Assembly: GCF_004322395.1 (NCBI RefSeq)
Contig: NZ_SCTW01000052.1
Coordinates: 1 to 52,249 of the forward strand
Direction of reading: 5' to 3'
DNA from: Methylobacter sp.
GTDB lineage: Bacteria; Pseudomonadota; Gammaproteobacteria; Methylococcales; Methylomonadaceae
DNA: 52,249 bases
Part shown: piece by piece, positions 50,671-52,249 of the stretch
Numbering within the stretch: the stretch's first letter is position 1
How the letters are laid out: each line of letters starts with the position of its first letter
Position numbers and translations under genes: made by a program
The notes under the pieces: generated by a model
Told to the model about the DNA's origin: nothing
The model's database searches: none
What the model saw: the letters and a program-made list of their open reading frames with translations, nothing else

Positions 50671-51930
50671 CTAAAAAGCTTGTTCAATGGCATGAAGTAC
50701 GTCGAACGTACTGGGCAGGCCGGATTCGCGCAATTTCTTCAACCGTATCGCAACCACGTTATCCATACGGTAAGCATGACCGGCATGATCAATACCCGGC
50801 GTACCGACTGGAATAAACACATCCGGTTCTTTGGCAAACGTCATCCCGGAACGCCCCACCACAATGGTCGGCAAGTCTGTTACCGGCGGCACGGCTTTGA
50901 CATTAAATGCCTGAACCCAAACCAACGCATCCGCTTCGCCATTGGCCAGCAAGAAATTCGCATCGTTTAAATAAGGATCATATTCCGGAAAGCCGCTGGA
51001 AAAACGCGTGCGCGCCGGATAACCTGTAGTCCAACCGCAAACTTGGTTAGCCGTCTGGTCGCCTTCTTTACCGCCTAACGGCAAGCCGGAGCAACGGGTA
51101 TTTTGATTGTTAATATCTTTAATCATTTCAGAAAGCGTCTGCACCGTCAGCTCGGCCTGGCTATAAGCCAATGCACCGGCAGCCCAGGTCACTACACTAT
51201 AGCTCGCCGCTTTTAATTTATCGGCAATACCCTGTAAATCGACAACCGCAATGCCGCCGACTGAATCAATCCGGATCGGATTGCCTTTAACTAACGCTCT
51301 TAATACTGCAACAACATCAGGTAAATCCTCGTTTGCGCATTCAAAAACTTGCGCTTTTTGCCCACTAGGTGAAGTCGACGCCGAACCGGAAGGGGCTTTG
51401 CCCAAATAAACAACTTCACGCTTACCGGTATCGTCCAAGAACATGGATTCTTCATTCCATAGATAACGCTCGAAAAAACGCGGCGAGAAGCTTTCCAGAT
51501 CGGTCCCGACCACCAACAATAAATCGCAGCGGTTTTTTACTTCCGCCAGAGTTGTATTCATCCAGCCGGAATCTTGCAAGGCCAGAAAGTTGTTCCGTGC
51601 TCCGGTAAAATTCATATTGTCGACAACAGCGCCGCTACGATCCGCCAATGCCAGCAACGCCCGCATTCCGTTGACATCCGTCGCACAGCCGCCGATAACG
51701 GGCTGGTTAGTGTTTTTTAACAACGCCGCCGCCTTTGCCACAGCCGCATCCAAGCTGACATCCTTACCATCGATTCTTGGGCAAGTATCGGTAATCGCCT
51801 GTTCAAAAGCAGGCGAATTAACCGCACAGCCGTTTTTAACCACCTTAAGCGATACACCGTCAACCTGAATGGTCAGGTCATCCGTGCCAATACCGCAAAA
51901 AGGGCTAGGTACTTCAGTTATTTCAGACAT
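50671..51930 (-). CDS. fhcB: Formyltransferase/hydrolase complex subunit B (FhcB)
   Basis: A 419-residue protein homologous to formylmethanofuran dehydrogenase subunit B (molybdopterin-oxidoreductase fold). It starts with PSPFCGIGTDDLTIQVDG (Cys12), a trace of the cluster-binding N-terminus. The full Cys set and Mo ligand of the archaeal enzyme are missing, as known for bacterial Fhc, where this subunit has lost redox function. Conserved parts include PVIGGCATDVNGMRALLALAD and PGIDHAGHAYRMDNVVAIRLK. First gene of fhcB-fhcA-orf-fhcD-fhcC. An AAGGACAG ribosome site precedes the ATG. Confidence 0.95.
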   Translation of the reverse strand: MSEITEVPSPFCGIGTDDLTIQVDGVSLKVVKNGCAVNSPAFEQAITDTCPRIDGKDVSLDAAVAKAAALLKNTNQPVIGGCATDVNGMRALLALADRSGAVVDNMNFTGARNNFLALQDSGWMNTTLAEVKNRCDLLLVVGTDLESFSPRFFERYLWNEESMFLDDTGKREVVYLGKAPSGSASTSPSGQKAQVFECANEDLPDVVAVLRALVKGNPIRIDSVGGIAVVDLQGIADKLKAASYSVVTWAAGALAYSQAELTVQTLSEMIKDINNQNTRCSGLPLGGKEGDQTANQVCGWTTGYPARTRFSSGFPEYDPYLNDANFLLANGEADALVWVQAFNVKAVPPVTDLPTIVVGRSGMTFAKEPDVFIPVGTPGIDHAGHAYRMDNVVAIRLKKLRESGLPSTFDVLHAIEQAF

Positions 51931-52249
51931 AGAGCTGTCCTTTTATTAGTCACTATTAACATTATTGTGACAGATGACTTCTATTCGTACAACCTTGGTA
52001 TCTAGCCCGATCAAGTGTCTATCGGTACTTTATTGCCCCGCTTTCCCTGAAGAAGTACAAAGCGTAACACCGTCGAAGCAGTTCATTTTCCGCTACTAAA
52101 ATTTGGATGGATCCATTTTAACTTTCGCGAAAAATATTGGGGTGCTGAAGCTAATGCCGGCTTTGTACATCATCGAAAACCAAGCGGCATAATCTCTATT
52201 CAGGCGATTAACGCTTGAATTTAATAAGTATTCCTACTAATTGTACCGA
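51931..52249. other. Upstream region of the fhc operon, to window end
   Basis: It holds the fhc promoter, but no box pair is convincing by eye. A 5-bp dyad GTCAC/GTGAC lies at about 51950-51972. Near the end a plus-strand frame reads FREKYWGAEANAGFVHHRKP before a TGA; it has no clear start and I do not recognise it, so it may be a small gene remnant. Confidence 0.4.

Noticed and set aside
52120-52216. Plus-strand peptide FREKYWGAEANAGFVHHRKP near the window end
   Set aside because: No start codon in a sensible place, no family recognised, and very short.

Overview
The window looks like chromosome from a gammaproteobacterial methanotroph or close methylotroph (Methylococcales-like). Three things point there. 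There is a complete formyltransferase/hydrolase operon (fhcB-fhcA-fhcD-fhcC) of the tetrahydromethanopterin C1 pathway. There is a complete NAD-linked molybdenum formate dehydrogenase operon (fdsGBACD). And there is a gammaproteobacterial tig-clpP-clpX-lon-hupB-ppiD-fabI block. No virus, plasmid backbone or CRISPR array was seen. Almost everything is ordinary chromosome, with small scars: a transposase stub, two decayed gene fragments, a toxin-antitoxin pair and several palindromic intergenic repeats.

Region by region. 1-5.2 kb: a transposase remnant, mobA, two small exported proteins of unknown role, a NitT/TauT-type ABC importer of unknown substrate, and an NlpC/P60 lipoprotein. 5.4-11.4 kb: fdsG-B-A-C-D on the minus strand, oxidising formate to CO2 with NADH production; mobA nearby makes the guanine-dinucleotide molybdenum cofactor used by such enzymes. 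11.7-16.6 kb: a beta-class GST, a YceI protein, and an EmrAB-type efflux pair with a divergent TetR regulator and a perfect palindromic operator. 17-19 kb: a ferritin-like protein, TusC/TusD without TusB, a compact MITE/REP element, and a hicBA module. 19.2-20.3 kb: a single-chain HTH + GHKL-ATPase + STAS-like regulator preceded by phased direct repeats, the most unusual gene here. 20.4-25.5 kb: cysZ, mtnA, divergent mtaD and a PhoQP-like two-component system. 25.7-29.9 kb: a large secreted Ig-repeat protein, a decayed second copy of mtaD, creA, and a frameshifted ABC-ATPase tail. 29.9-35.7 kb: a Yej/Npp-like peptide ABC importer. 36-45.5 kb: fabI, ppiD, two tRNAs, hupB, lon (with a sigma-32-like promoter), clpX, clpP, tig and tRNA-Leu. 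45.8-52 kb: a small unknown protein, a radical SAM protein, and the fhc operon, which carries an extra coiled-coil membrane-protein gene translationally coupled to fhcD.

How the parts fit. Fhc converts formyl-H4MPT (from formaldehyde) to formate, and Fds oxidises formate to CO2, so the window holds both late steps of the C1 oxidation chain. mtaD and mtnA fit an S-methyl-5'-thioadenosine disposal route that passes through methylthioinosine. ClpXP, Lon, trigger factor and PpiD form a protein quality-control block whose order, continuing through fabI into a peptide ABC importer, matches what I recall from Pseudomonas.

Best candidates for something new: the HTH-GHKL-STAS protein with its repeat array; the coiled-coil protein inside the fhc operon; the Ig-repeat exoprotein with a duplicated cysteine-led module; and the unidentified ABC importer near the molybdoenzyme genes. 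None of them is demonstrably a new system from sequence alone.
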